Of a DNA stretch of 37,771 nucleotides, positions 1 through 8,160 are shown piece by piece (the first letter of the stretch is position 1; each line of letters starts with the position of its first letter). Below the pieces are notes generated by a model that worked only from the letters and a program-made list of their open reading frames with translations, was not told where the DNA came from and made no database searches. A program made the position numbers and the translations under genes. Origin of the DNA: Anaerolineales bacterium UBA3940 (GTDB lineage: Bacteria > Chloroflexota > Anaerolineae > Aggregatilineales > UBA3940); assembly GCA_002385675.1 (NCBI GenBank), contig DGDY01000012.1, positions 3,897 through 41,667 on the forward strand, read 5' to 3'.

Positions 1-20
1 GGTCTCAGACCCGCCCCTAC
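1..20. repeat. Repeat A copy 1 (right half, cut by window edge)
   Basis: The central base and right arm (7-20) match the full copy at 151-179. The same CGGCATG follows both copies, so the repeated unit extends a little beyond the palindrome. The left arm lies mostly outside the window. Confidence 0.7.
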
Positions 21-47
21 CGGCATGATGATCAGCCCCGGATCGAA

Positions 48-68
48 GCCGCGACGTTTAGTCGCGGC
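48..68. repeat. Repeat B copy 1 (GTTTA-loop hairpin)
   Basis: Arms GCCGCGAC (48-55) and GTCGCGGC (61-68) are perfectly complementary around the five-base loop GTTTA. Four other copies with the same loop, or its complement, lie at 28445, 28494, 29988 and 36636. Confidence 0.75.
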
Positions 69-150
69 GGATTCAACCCCGCCCCAACCCCCAACCCGCA
101 TTGCAGGGAGAGGTTCAGCGGATTTGTTATTTAAACTCACCGGAATGTGA

Positions 151-179
151 GTAGGGGCGGGTCTCAGACCCGCCCCTAC
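151..179. repeat. Repeat A copy 2 (14+1+14 palindrome)
   Basis: This is a perfect inverted repeat: 14-base arms at 151-164 and 166-179 around a single central C at 165. It is the intact reference copy of the family. Two full copies at 31598 and 31713 differ in the inner arm but stay perfectly self-complementary. Confidence 0.85.
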
Positions 180-382
180 CGGCATGGTGGTAAATACAGA
201 CAAGCGGATTTACCACCCGCGGCGTGTTTGCCCAACCTTCTCCGCATGGGACCACACGCCAATTTCCCCGTGAGCTGTGGGCGTTGTAAAATACCAAAGG
301 TAAAGTCTTCCCCTACTGTTATCGTATGCGGCTGTTCGGTAAACTAGCCGGAGAGCCCACTGGCGCTCCTGAAATCACTCGC

Positions 383-396
383 CTCGCCATGGCGAG
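383..396. promoter_or_regulatory. 14-bp palindrome upstream of the first signalling gene
   Basis: CTCGCCATGGCGAG is a perfect palindrome ending 20 bases before the GTG start at 417. It is flanked by GAAAT (371-375) and ATTTC (397-401), which extends the symmetry with a gap. It could be a binding site for a dimeric regulator or a leader hairpin. The function is inferred from position and symmetry only. Confidence 0.4.
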
Positions 397-416
397 ATTT
401 CCCTTGAGAGGCGACT

Positions 417-1625
417 GTGGCCGAGAAGCAAGATCGAGTCCTGATAATTGACGACGACGCCGCTGAGCGCAGCACACTGGTCGAGGCGGCGCTGGAGCCG
501 TCCGGCTACCACGTCGAGGCAGCAGCAGACGGCGCGAGCGGGCTGGCAGCCATCCGCGCAGCAGCGCCCGACGTGCTGATCCTCGACCTGGAGATGGCCG
601 GTTTGAGCGGGCACGATGTGCTGGCCGCGCTGAACGCACAGGGGGCGGACATCCCCGTCATCCTGCTCGTCGATGAGGGACGCGAGCGCGAGGCGCTCCG
701 GGCCTTCCGGCTGGGCGCGCGCGACTACGTGGTCCGCCCGGTGCGCGAGGCGGAACTGATACAGGCTGTCGAACGGGCGCTGAAAGAGGTGCGGCTGCGC
801 CGGGAGCGCGAGGCGCTGCTGGCGGAGGTGCAGGCTGCCGCCCGGCAGACGGAGCGCCACCTGCACGACCTGCGCACGCTGATGGGCATCGGCAGGGCGA
901 TCACGACCCTGCGCGCGCTGGACAACATCTTCAATGCGCTGACGCGCGCCGCCGTTGAGGTGACGGGTGCAGAAAGCTCCGGCTTCTTCCTGCGGGAGCA
1001 GCCATCCGGCCCGCTTGTGTTGCGCTCCGGCTACCAGCTTCCTGACGCGCTGAGCAAGCGGGTTGGCGAGCCGGTCGAGGACGACCTCGCTGCGCTGGTC
1101 ATGGCCTCGAAGGAAACATACGTCGGCAGCGGGGAAGGGCTGCACCGCTTCAGCCCGGCCCACAGCCGAGCGCGTGCGGTGATCTACGCGCCGCTCGTCG
1201 TCAACGACTCGGCGGTGGGCCTGCTATGGGTGGCAAACGAGCGCGAGCCCTTCCGCACGCACGCCAGAGACCTGATGACGGCGCTTGCGGACTACGCCGC
1301 CATTGCAGTAATGAACGCCCGGCTGTTCGCGGCGATGGAGCAGCGCACCCGTCAGCTTGAGGCGGCGGCAGCAGGGGCGAAGGTCGCTCCTCCGCCTGAC
1401 AACCGCTGCAAGGAACTTGCCGCCCGCCTGCGTGGGCCGCTCATCGAACTGCTGAACACCATGAACATGTTTCGTACCGGAGAGATGGGGGCGCTGCGCC
1501 AGTCACACCGCGCCGCCGTGGACGTGATGCACCGGCAGTTGAGCGAGGTGCTCGCCTTCGTCGAGTGGATTGAGCAGTCTGCCGACGGCTCGCCGCAGAC
1601 CCCACCGTCACAGGATGAAGGGTAA
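417..1625 (+). CDS. Degenerate receiver-GAF protein with kinase-like tail lacking the phospho-histidine
   Basis: The 402-residue cytoplasmic protein begins at GTG 417 behind a GAGAGG ribosome site. Residues 7-122 form a receiver domain with acidic D12-D14 and phospho-acceptor D57. The conserved switch Thr is Val85 and the conserved Lys is Arg107, so phospho-signalling may be weakened. Residues about 145-305 form a GAF sensor domain. The C-terminal helix resembles a histidine-kinase dimerisation domain, but the phospho-acceptor position of the H-E-L-R-T-P-L-type motif reads A336-R-L-R-G-P-L, and no ATPase domain follows. It therefore cannot act as a histidine kinase. Only eight bases separate it from the complete kinase downstream, so the two are probably co-translated. 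It may heterodimerise with, or modulate, that kinase (inference). Confidence 0.85.
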   Translation: MAEKQDRVLIIDDDAAERSTLVEAALEPSGYHVEAAADGASGLAAIRAAAPDVLILDLEMAGLSGHDVLAALNAQGADIPVILLVDEGREREALRAFRLGARDYVVRPVREAELIQAVERALKEVRLRREREALLAEVQAAARQTERHLHDLRTLMGIGRAITTLRALDNIFNALTRAAVEVTGAESSGFFLREQPSGPLVLRSGYQLPDALSKRVGEPVEDDLAALVMASKETYVGSGEGLHRFSPAHSRARAVIYAPLVVNDSAVGLLWVANEREPFRTHARDLMTALADYAAIAVMNARLFAAMEQRTRQLEAAAAGAKVAPPPDNRCKELAARLRGPLIELLNTMNMFRTGEMGALRQSHRAAVDVMHRQLSEVLAFVEWIEQSADGSPQTPPSQDEG

Positions 1626-1633
1626 TAGCCAGC

Positions 1634-3583
1634 GTGAGCGGAGAGCGGATTCTCGTAGTTGACGATAGCGCGCAGATGCGCGACTTCATGGCGAATGTGG
1701 TGCTGCAGGGGGAGGGCTACCGCGTCGATACCGCCCGCAACGGCACCGAAGGGCTTGCGGCGGCGCTCGCCTCCCCGCCCGACCTGATCATCACCGACCT
1801 CTCTATGCCGGATATGTCCGGGCTGGAGATGCTCCAGGCGCTGCGTGAGCAGGGGTCGCGCGTGCCCGCCATCCTGATGACGGCGGAGGGCTCGGAGGAC
1901 CTGGCGGTGCAGGCGCTACGCCTCGGCGTGATGGACTACTTCATCAAGCCCTTTGACCCGGAGGCGATGGTTGAGGCGGTAAGCCGGGTGCTGCAAGCCA
2001 GCCGCATCGGTTCGGTCCGCACCGGTGTGCCCGACCAGCGCCGCCTTCAGGCGCTCAACACGCTGATTGCCGTCGGCAAATCTATCACCTCACTGCTGGA
2101 CGTTGAGCAGATCCTCTCCCGCGTGGTAGAGGCCGCCGTATACCTCAGCGAGGCCGAGGAAGGCGTGCTGATGCTCGTCGACCCGGAAACCGGCGACCTG
2201 TACGTGCGCGCCGAGAAGAACCTCACCGACGGGCTGCGGAATATGCGCCTGCGCGTGCAGGACAGCCTCGCCGGGCAGGTCATCCGCACCGGGGAGCCGC
2301 TGCTCGTCAGCGGCGAGGGCATGCAGCAGATCAAGACCCGCTACCTCGTGCGCAGCCTGCTCTATGTGCCGCTCAAGATCAAAGATCGGGTGCTCGGCGT
2401 GTTGGGCCTGCACAACCGCGCCTCCGACCGCACCTTCTCGCGCGAGGATGTCGCTCTGATGATCGCCCTCGCCGATTACGCCGCCATTACCATCGTCAAC
2501 GCCCATCTCTACACCACTGCCGAGAACGAGCGCGCCCGCCTGGCCCGGATATTCTCACAGGCGGAAGACGCCATGCTTGCCGTGGACGAGCATGACCGCA
2601 TCGTGCTGTGCAACCCGGCGGCGGAGCAGCTTCTTGAGGCGCTACCGGAGGGCGTGAACCCGATCGGCAGGCCCCTGCGGGAGTTCACCCGCAACGAGTC
2701 GCTGCTGGCGCTGTTCGACGGTGCGCGGCTGCAGGAGTTGGTGCAGGGCGAGGTCGAACTGGAGGACGAGCGCACCTACAACGCCCGCGTCGTGACGGTC
2801 GAGAACATTGGCCGCGTGGCGGTGATGCACGACATCACCTACCTGAAGGAGCGCGACCGCGTTAAGACCGAATTGCTGGAGATGGTGTCGCACCAGGTGC
2901 GCTCGCCGCTCACCGCGATCCTCTCGTACATCGAACTGCTCATGCGGACCGGCGACCTGAACGAGCAGCAGTTGGAGTTCGCGGGGCAGGTGCGGCACAA
3001 CGTCCGCCTGATCACCGAGACCATCCGCGACCTGCTCGACCTGGGCAAGATTGAGGCCGGGCTTGACCGCGAGCGCGAGCCGGTGTCGCTGCACGAGGTG
3101 GCCGCCTATGCCGTCGACGCGCTGCGCGACCGCGCGCTGAACCGCAACCAGACGCTTGTCTACGAGGGAGGCGACCCCACAGCTATGGTGCTCGGCAACC
3201 CGGTACGGCTGCGGCAGGTGTTCGTCAACCTGATCGACAATGCGATCAAATATACGCCGACCGGCGGCAAGATTTACGTCGAGCTGTTCGGCGAGGGCGA
3301 GCAGGTCATCGCGCGGGTGACGGACACCGGTATCGGTATCCCACTTGAGGACCAGCCCCGCATCTTTGACAAGTTCTACCGCGCGGGCGATGTCGCCGAC
3401 TCCTATGACGGCACCGGGCTCGGGCTGAGCATCGTGAAGTCCATTGTTGAGGCGCACGGCGGGCGCATCTGGCTGGACAGCCGGGTAGGCCGCGGCACGA
3501 CCTTCACGATCGTGCTGCCGGGGTACGACCCGCAGGTCGAGCCGGTGGCGGCGCGGCCCCGGCAGGGCGCGCGGCGCGGGTGA
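1634..3583 (+). CDS. REC-GAF-PAS hybrid-type histidine kinase
   Basis: A soluble sensor kinase of 649 residues starts at GTG 1634, with AAGGG just upstream inside the end of the previous gene. Domain order: receiver 5-120 (D10, D11, phospho-acceptor D55, T83, K105, all intact); GAF about 138-290; PAS about 300-408; HisKA with phospho-acceptor H420 in the motif SHQVRSPLTAI; HATPase with N-box NLIDNAIK near 532, G1 box DTGIGIP near 564, F-box FDKFYR, and G2 box GTGLGLSI near 593. There are no membrane segments, so input is cytoplasmic: a GAF/PAS ligand and an upstream phosphodonor through the N-terminal receiver. It forms a short operon with the degenerate receiver-GAF protein. The final 25 residues are basic and Pro/Arg-rich. 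Confidence 0.93.
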   Translation: MSGERILVVDDSAQMRDFMANVVLQGEGYRVDTARNGTEGLAAALASPPDLIITDLSMPDMSGLEMLQALREQGSRVPAILMTAEGSEDLAVQALRLGVMDYFIKPFDPEAMVEAVSRVLQASRIGSVRTGVPDQRRLQALNTLIAVGKSITSLLDVEQILSRVVEAAVYLSEAEEGVLMLVDPETGDLYVRAEKNLTDGLRNMRLRVQDSLAGQVIRTGEPLLVSGEGMQQIKTRYLVRSLLYVPLKIKDRVLGVLGLHNRASDRTFSREDVALMIALADYAAITIVNAHLYTTAENERARLARIFSQAEDAMLAVDEHDRIVLCNPAAEQLLEALPEGVNPIGRPLREFTRNESLLALFDGARLQELVQGEVELEDERTYNARVVTVENIGRVAVMHDITYLKERDRVKTELLEMVSHQVRSPLTAILSYIELLMRTGDLNEQQLEFAGQVRHNVRLITETIRDLLDLGKIEAGLDREREPVSLHEVAAYAVDALRDRALNRNQTLVYEGGDPTAMVLGNPVRLRQVFVNLIDNAIKYTPTGGKIYVELFGEGEQVIARVTDTGIGIPLEDQPRIFDKFYRAGDVADSYDGTGLGLSIVKSIVEAHGGRIWLDSRVGRGTTFTIVLPGYDPQVEPVAARPRQGARRG

Positions 3584-3615
3584 GCCGCCACCCCGCCTGA
3601 CCACCCCGTAATTTC

Positions 3616-3643
3616 TCGACCTTCCACCCCCATGCGATATGAT
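3616..3643 (+). promoter_or_regulatory. Candidate promoter for the DUF2007/P1 peptidase genes
   Basis: A -10-like TATGAT (3638-3643) lies 16 bases after TCGACC (3616-3621), in the gap between the kinase stop at 3583 and the next start at 3723. The -35 match is poor, so this is tentative. Confidence 0.3.
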
Positions 3644-3722
3644 CTGTGTGCAGGGCAGCGCCCGCGCTGACCCGTCACGTGTGTAAACGGTTGTGCACGG
3701 TCTGCGTATTGGGGGAGGAGCT

Positions 3723-4106
3723 ATGCTGCAAGGAATGGTGTGGAGACTGTTTGGTGCTGGCAGCAGCCGGTCGGGTGAGGACGCGGCGGAACAGGCCGGG
3801 GAACTCGGAGGAGGGGACGACGAACCCGCGCCATGGGTATCGGTGCTGACCGTCTTCAACTGGGTGCAAGCGAGGCTCGCCGTCGCCCGGCTGCAAGATG
3901 AGGGCATCCCCGCCCAGCTTCGCCAGGAGGCTGTCAGCACGGCACTGCCGGTCAGCGTCGGTATCCTGGGGCGCATCGACGTGATCGTACCGGGGCCGAT
4001 GGTCGAGAAGGCGCTCGCCATTCTGGAAGCGGTCGAGGCGCTGGAGGGGGATAGCGAGGACGACCCGCCCTGGCTCTTCGACGAGCACGTTGACCCCGAC
4101 GTTTGA
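3723..4106 (+). CDS. DUF2007-like putative signal-transducing protein
   Basis: The start is ATG 3723, placed directly after a strong GGGGGAGGAGCT site. An in-frame ATG 30 bases earlier has no ribosome site. The 127-residue protein has an acidic, disordered N-terminus (11-35). A compact alpha/beta region follows (about 38-105) with the pattern of DUF2007 domains: a beta strand (WVSVLTVFN), a helix (QARLAVARLQDEGIPA), a second strand and a C-terminal helix. DUF2007 proteins resemble the PII/GlnB fold and are called putative signal-transducing proteins; their ligand is generally unknown. The tail from about 107 is acidic. The P1 peptidase gene follows 60 bases later, so co-transcription is likely. 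Confidence 0.65.
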   Translation: MLQGMVWRLFGAGSSRSGEDAAEQAGELGGGDDEPAPWVSVLTVFNWVQARLAVARLQDEGIPAQLRQEAVSTALPVSVGILGRIDVIVPGPMVEKALAILEAVEALEGDSEDDPPWLFDEHVDPDV

Positions 4107-4166
4107 TCCACACAGGTGCGTCGCCCATCGCCGGGTGGCGCGCCTCTTTGTGCAAGGAGGACTCCT

Positions 4167-5165
4167 GTGGCTCGAAAGCCGAACAACGCCATCACCGATG
4201 TGCCGGGTATTAAAGTTGGGCACGCCCAGGACCGCGAGGCCGTGACTGGCTGCACCGTCGTGCTGTGCGAGGGCGGGGCGGTCGGCGGGGTCGATCAGCG
4301 GGGCGGCGCGCCCGCCACCCGCGAAACCGACCTGCTGCGCCCAATGCATCTGGTACAGGAGGTGCACGCCGTGCTGCTGACGGGCGGCAGTGCCTTCGGG
4401 CTGAACGCCGCCGCCGGCGTGATGCGCTATCTGGAGGAGCGTAAAGTCGGCGTGAACGTCGGCGTGACGCACGTGCCCATCGTGCCCGCCGCCTCGCTGT
4501 TTGACCTCGACATTGGCCGCTCCGACCGGCGGCCCGACCCGGAGATGGGGTACGCTGCGTGCATGGCCGCCAGCGACGGCCCGGTTGAGCAGGGCAGCGT
4601 CGGCGCGGGGACGGGCGCGCGCTGCGGCAACATGTTCGGCTCGGCCTTCAACATGAAAGGCGGCATCGGCACGGCAAGCGTCCACCTCAGCGGCGGCGTG
4701 GTCGTGGGCGCGATTGTCGCCGTTAACGCCTACGGCGATGTGATCGACCCGCAGACGGGCGAGATTATCGCCGGGGCGCGCAAGCCGCCAAGCGGCAAGC
4801 AGTTCGCGGACACCATGAGCGCGCTCGATACGCTCGTCGGCAAGGCGGTGAGCAGCTTTGCCCTGCGCAACACCGTGATCGGCGTGGTGGCGACCAACGC
4901 CAAACTGACGAAGGAAGAGGCGAACAAGCTGGCGCAGATGGCCCAGAACGGGCTGGCGCTCGCCATCCGCCCGGCGCACACCATGCTCGACGGCGACACG
5001 ATGTTCGCGCTGGCGACGGGCAAGAAGCGGGTGAACATCAATGTTGTGGGCGCGTATGCGGCGGAAGTCGTCGCGCAGGCCATCGTCAACGGCGTGCGTG
5101 CGGCCACGTCGCTGGGCGGCTGCCCCTCCGCCGGGGACTTCGCCGGGCAGGCTCAGGGGGAGTAG
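4167..5165 (+). CDS. P1 family (S58, DmpA/BapA-like) N-terminal-nucleophile peptidase
   Basis: The family comprises aminopeptidases, some acting on beta-amino acids or D-residues, that cleave themselves into two chains and use the new N-terminal Ser/Thr as nucleophile. The start is GTG 4167 behind AAGGAGG with a six-base spacer. An upstream ATG at 4116 lies before that ribosome site and is unlikely. The 332-residue protein opens with the family hallmark NAITDVPGIKVGHA and carries TGGSAFGLNAAAG, GAGTGARCG and KGGIGTAS. The expected self-cleavage site is N235-T236 in RNTVIGVVATNA, making Thr236 the probable nucleophile. No signal peptide is visible, so it is cytoplasmic. It converges on, and overlaps by 13 bases, the minus-strand DUF123 gene. 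The substrate cannot be told from sequence. Confidence 0.9.
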   Translation: MARKPNNAITDVPGIKVGHAQDREAVTGCTVVLCEGGAVGGVDQRGGAPATRETDLLRPMHLVQEVHAVLLTGGSAFGLNAAAGVMRYLEERKVGVNVGVTHVPIVPAASLFDLDIGRSDRRPDPEMGYAACMAASDGPVEQGSVGAGTGARCGNMFGSAFNMKGGIGTASVHLSGGVVVGAIVAVNAYGDVIDPQTGEIIAGARKPPSGKQFADTMSALDTLVGKAVSSFALRNTVIGVVATNAKLTKEEANKLAQMAQNGLALAIRPAHTMLDGDTMFALATGKKRVNINVVGAYAAEVVAQAIVNGVRAATSLGGCPSAGDFAGQAQGE

Positions 5166-5617
5166 CGGGCGGGCTGCCCCAGCGCAAGCCACGCCTCGCC
5201 CAGCCTGTCCGGTGGGAGGCGTAGCAGGTGGGTCGGGCAGGCACAGTCCGACGCGCCAAAGCCAGGGATCGGCTCCTCAGCGCCCGGCAGCGCGGCGAGC
5301 GCCCGCGCCCACTCGCATTCCACCCGCTCCGCCGAGGCGCTGGCCCACACCTCGACCACCTGCGCGAGCGCGGTGAGCGCATCCACATGCCAGTGAACTT
5401 TCTTCCCGGCGCGCAGATGCCGCCCCACACGGGCACGCAGGCCGCCTGCGCCATGCGCACTGCCGACATAGGCATATAGCCCGGCTGGCAGGTCGAACGC
5501 GCCCAACCGCCCCGGCACGATCCGGAGCGGCTCGCCCACGCCGATCATCAGGACGTATGTGCCCGCCTCGGCGGGGAGGGTGTCAGCAAGGGTGTTCATA
5601 GTTATAACTCGCCACAT
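5153..5617 (-). CDS. GIY-YIG/DUF123 family protein
   Basis: This 154-residue protein shows the DUF123 pattern, a GIY-YIG-like nuclease fold: GTYVLMIG near 19-26, then GLYAYVGSAHGAGGLRARVG and HWHVDAL in the middle, and GFGASDCACPTHL near the C-terminus. Related domains occur alone or next to endonuclease III in bacteria and archaea, and a role in DNA metabolism is presumed, not shown. Two starts are possible: ATG 5617, or ATG 5599 which removes six residues. Neither has a clear ribosome site. The 3' end overlaps the stop of the convergent P1 peptidase gene by 13 bases, and no terminator hairpin separates them. Confidence 0.82.
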   Translation of the reverse strand: MWRVITMNTLADTLPAEAGTYVLMIGVGEPLRIVPGRLGAFDLPAGLYAYVGSAHGAGGLRARVGRHLRAGKKVHWHVDALTALAQVVEVWASASAERVECEWARALAALPGAEEPIPGFGASDCACPTHLLRLPPDRLGEAWLALGQPARYSP

Positions 5618-5650
5618 TTACGAGAAATCCGCCGCCACCTATGTACAATC

Positions 5651-5700
5651 GTCCCCTGCGGGGACGAGCGCCGCAGGCGGCCCTGTCCGCGGAGCGGACA
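5651..5700. repeat. Three consecutive hairpins between divergent genes
   Basis: Three adjacent inverted repeats fill 50 bases: GTCCCC/GGGGAC (5651-5656, 5660-5665), GCCG/CGGC (5670-5673, 5678-5681) and TGTCCG/CGGACA (5684-5689, 5695-5700). They lie between the DUF123 start and the AEC transporter start. They could be a mobile repeat, an operator array or a leader structure of the transporter mRNA. Confidence 0.55.
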
Positions 5701-5750
5701 ACTATAGATAGCCCGGCATATGAATTGGCGCATCCAAGGAGCGCCCTGAC

Positions 5751-6653
5751 ATGTCACCGCTGACGATCTTCTCCGACATCATCGCGCCGATTGTCGTGCT
5801 GCTTGGCATCGGTTTTGCGCTCGACCGCGCCTTTCACCTCGATATCACCACGTTGACGCGCGTCGGTTTCTACGTCTTTACCCCGGCCATCGCCTTTGCG
5901 ACGATTGTCGAGTCCTCGCTGACGGCGGCGGACATCGCGACTGTGGCGGGCTTCGCGGCGGCGCATATGCTGATCATGGCGTTGCTGGCGGCGGGCCTGT
6001 TCTCGCTCAGGCCGTTCGTCGAGAAGCGCACGGTGCTGGGCTTCGGCGCGGTGTTCTTCAACGCCGGTAACTACGGCTTCCCGCTGATGCTGCTGGCCTT
6101 TGGCGAGTGGGCGGTCGGGGTGATCGCGATTGTGCTGCTCGTCCAGACCATCCTCATGTACACGCTGGGGCTGTTCGCCCTGATCGGCGACGAGGAGGGC
6201 CTGCGCGGTTCTATCATCCGCCTGCTCAAGATGCCGGTTCTGTACGCGGTGGCGCTGGGCTTCGTGCTGCGGGCCTTCGACCTGGAGCTCATCCCGGCGC
6301 TGGCGATGCCGCTGGAGCGGCTGGCGCAGGCTTTCGTGCCGATGGCACTGATCACCACCGGCGCGCAGCTTTCCCAGAGCGATTTTCGGGGCGACGTGCC
6401 GGAAGTGTCCGCGATTGTGCTGGTGCGGCTGATCGCCTCGCCGTTGATCGCCGCTGCGCTGGCGGTGGCGCTGGGCGTGCCCGCCCGCATGGCCCCGGTG
6501 CTGATCGTCGGCGCGGGGCTGCCGGTTGCGGTCAACGTGTTTGTCATCTCGCGGGAGTTCAACCGCAAGCCGGAGTTCGCCTCGCGCATGGTCTTCTGGA
6601 CGACGGTGCTCAGCGCGGTGACGATCCCGCTGCTGCTGTTCGTGGTCGGTTAG
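5751..6653 (+). CDS. AEC (auxin efflux carrier) family transporter
   Basis: An integral membrane permease of 300 residues starts at ATG 5751 behind AAGGAGCG. It has about ten hydrophobic segments in two five-helix halves. Family signatures include the first-half PAIAF and NAGNYGFPL (104-112), the loop and helix RLLKMPVLYAVALGFVLR (157-174), and LERLAQAFVPMALITTGAQL (188-207). Bacterial AEC members export or import small organic acids, for example malate-type substrates; the substrate here is unknown. No substrate-specific enzyme or regulator is adjacent. The gene is monocistronic, with three hairpins upstream and a bidirectional terminator-like hairpin downstream. Confidence 0.9.
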   Translation: MSPLTIFSDIIAPIVVLLGIGFALDRAFHLDITTLTRVGFYVFTPAIAFATIVESSLTAADIATVAGFAAAHMLIMALLAAGLFSLRPFVEKRTVLGFGAVFFNAGNYGFPLMLLAFGEWAVGVIAIVLLVQTILMYTLGLFALIGDEEGLRGSIIRLLKMPVLYAVALGFVLRAFDLELIPALAMPLERLAQAFVPMALITTGAQLSQSDFRGDVPEVSAIVLVRLIASPLIAAALAVALGVPARMAPVLIVGAGLPVAVNVFVISREFNRKPEFASRMVFWTTVLSAVTIPLLLFVVG

Positions 6654-6664
6654 CTGCTGTAAGT

Positions 6665-6693
6665 AGGGCTGGCCCGGTTTGCGAGCCAGCCCT
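6665..6693. terminator. Bidirectional terminator-like hairpin between convergent genes
   Basis: Nine-base arms AGGGCTGGC (6665-6673) and GCCAGCCCT (6685-6693) enclose an 11-base loop, 12 bases after the transporter stop and 19 before the stop of the convergent hydrolase gene. The following bases are only moderately T-rich. Confidence 0.6.
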
Positions 6694-6711
6694 TCGTTAT
6701 TGCCAGCAGCT

Positions 6712-8160
6712 CTACGTCTGCAGCAGATGCCCGCCCTGCATATCCGCCGGAACCTTGACCCCCATCAGGTCGAGGATGGTCGGCGCAACGTCCATGATCT
6801 GCTTGCCGGTGATCTTACGCCCGCCGCCCGGCTGGCGCGGATCGTACAGGATGAACATGCCGTTCGAGGCGTGGTTGGCATCGTCGGGGCCGGTGTCGTT
6901 CTCGAACGTGTAGATGCCGCCGTGCCCGAAGCTCCCGACCGAACGCCAGTCGAGGTTGCCCCAGTACACGATCAGGTCGGGCGCGATGCCGCGCACCTTC
7001 CGGTAGATCTCCTGCGGCTTGTAGACGACCGTGCCGATGTCTTTGCCGTCCGGGTCGGTGATGGCGCGGAAGCGCTCGGCCAGCTCGTCACGGACCTTCT
7101 CGTAGTCCTCCCGCTTGACCTTGCCCTGCGGCTCGCGCCCCTCGACGTTCATAAAGACGCGCCCGTAGTAGCCGCCCGAACCCCACGCGATGGTATTCTC
7201 CCAATCGACCTCGACTTTAGCGAACGGCGTCAGGATGCGTCGCCCGTTCTCGTCGAACTTGTCCTCGGGCGGGGCCTCCTTCAGCGCGAGGTAGCCGTTG
7301 CGCCACAGCCACTCGTTGATGCAGATGCCACCGTCCATCTTCTTGCCGCCGTGGTCGGAGACGACCAGCACGATCGTGTCGTCGTCGATCTTGGACAGCA
7401 TCCGCTGAAGCTGTGCGTCGATCAGCTTGTAGTAGTCCTTGATCGAGTTCTCATACTTGTTGCCCGGCTCATAGCGACGGTGGCCGGGGTCCATAAAGGA
7501 CCACATGCCGTGGTGGATGCGGTCAACGCCCATCTCCACCCACATGAAGTAGTCCCAGGGCTCGGTTTCCATAAGGTAGTTCAGCACGTCGAAGCGGGCT
7601 TCGGTCATATCCCAGATTTGCTGGAGCAGCCAGTCCTTGTCCGGCGTGCGGAAGTTGCGCACGTCCACCTGGTAGTTCGGCGCGATCGAAAGCACCTTCT
7701 GGGCCAGCTCCTCCGGCCAGGTGAAGCCGCTGTCCAGCGAGGGGGTGAGGAAGCTGGCGATGGTCGTGCCGTTGACGGGCTTGATCGGGAAGGTCTGCGG
7801 CACGCCGATCAGCGTGACATGCTTACCCGCCTCGCTGAGGATGTCCCACACGCGCGGCTCTTTGACGTAGTTGCCCGTCGCGATGAACATGTTGTCATAG
7901 GAGTAGTCGCGGCGGTTGCGAAAGCCGTAGATGCCGAGCGTGCCGGGGTCCTTGCTGGACATCATCGAGGACCAGGCGGGAACGGTGATCGCCGGGATGC
8001 AGGACTCAAGCTCGCCGTACACGCCGGTGCGGTACAGCTCGCGGAATGTGGGCAACTCGTCGCGGTACTTGTCGAAGACAAGCTCCGGTGCGGCGCAGTC
8101 CAGTCCGATAACCATGACCTTCCGCTCGCGCGGTTTCCGACCAAACAGTCTCTTTAACAC
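6712..8160 (-). CDS. Alkaline-phosphatase-superfamily hydrolase (type I phosphodiesterase/nucleotide pyrophosphatase-like)
   Basis: The 482-residue protein has a two-metal phosphohydrolase/phosphodiesterase core. Translation begins at GTG 8160, with AAAGG seven bases upstream. Visible superfamily elements: N-terminal metal ligand D21 in VIGLDCAAP; nucleophile region ITVPAWSSM with T59 as probable catalytic Thr; D/H ligands in the middle segment WVEMGVDRIHHGMW; SDHGG with D269/H270; and a late His in NHASNGMF. The end, DVAPTILDLMGV, is typical of this superfamily. No signal peptide or membrane helix is evident, so it is probably cytoplasmic. In Chloroflexi-type genomes such proteins are often annotated only as alkaline phosphatase family; the substrate is unknown. 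It converges with the AEC gene. Confidence 0.88.
   Translation of the reverse strand: MLKRLFGRKPRERKVMVIGLDCAAPELVFDKYRDELPTFRELYRTGVYGELESCIPAITVPAWSSMMSSKDPGTLGIYGFRNRRDYSYDNMFIATGNYVKEPRVWDILSEAGKHVTLIGVPQTFPIKPVNGTTIASFLTPSLDSGFTWPEELAQKVLSIAPNYQVDVRNFRTPDKDWLLQQIWDMTEARFDVLNYLMETEPWDYFMWVEMGVDRIHHGMWSFMDPGHRRYEPGNKYENSIKDYYKLIDAQLQRMLSKIDDDTIVLVVSDHGGKKMDGGICINEWLWRNGYLALKEAPPEDKFDENGRRILTPFAKVEVDWENTIAWGSGGYYGRVFMNVEGREPQGKVKREDYEKVRDELAERFRAITDPDGKDIGTVVYKPQEIYRKVRGIAPDLIVYWGNLDWRSVGSFGHGGIYTFENDTGPDDANHASNGMFILYDPRQPGGGRKITGKQIMDVAPTILDLMGVKVPADMQGGHLLQT

Larger units (their letters stand above)
1..416. other. Intergenic region with palindromic repeats upstream of the first gene
   Basis: No credible gene is seen in these 416 bases. 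A 66-codon frame at 147-347 runs through a perfect palindrome and has no family resemblance. The stretch contains a half copy of repeat A at the left edge, a GTTTA-loop hairpin (repeat B), a full repeat A, an inverted repeat of GGTGGTAAAT (186-195 with 208-217) and a 14-bp palindrome close to the start of the downstream signalling gene. A promoter for that gene is expected here, but I see no convincing -35/-10 pair. Confidence 0.7.

Noticed and set aside
147..347. A 66-codon open frame in the first intergenic region
   Set aside because: It crosses a perfect palindromic repeat, has no ribosome site and shows no family pattern.
417..1625. First gene as a functional histidine kinase
   Set aside because: The phospho-acceptor position is Ala and there is no ATPase domain.
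2642..5192. Long minus-strand frames opposite the kinase, DUF2007 and P1 peptidase genes
   Set aside because: They are antisense shadows in GC-rich DNA with Arg/His/Ala-rich compositions; the plus-strand genes have clear families and ribosome sites.
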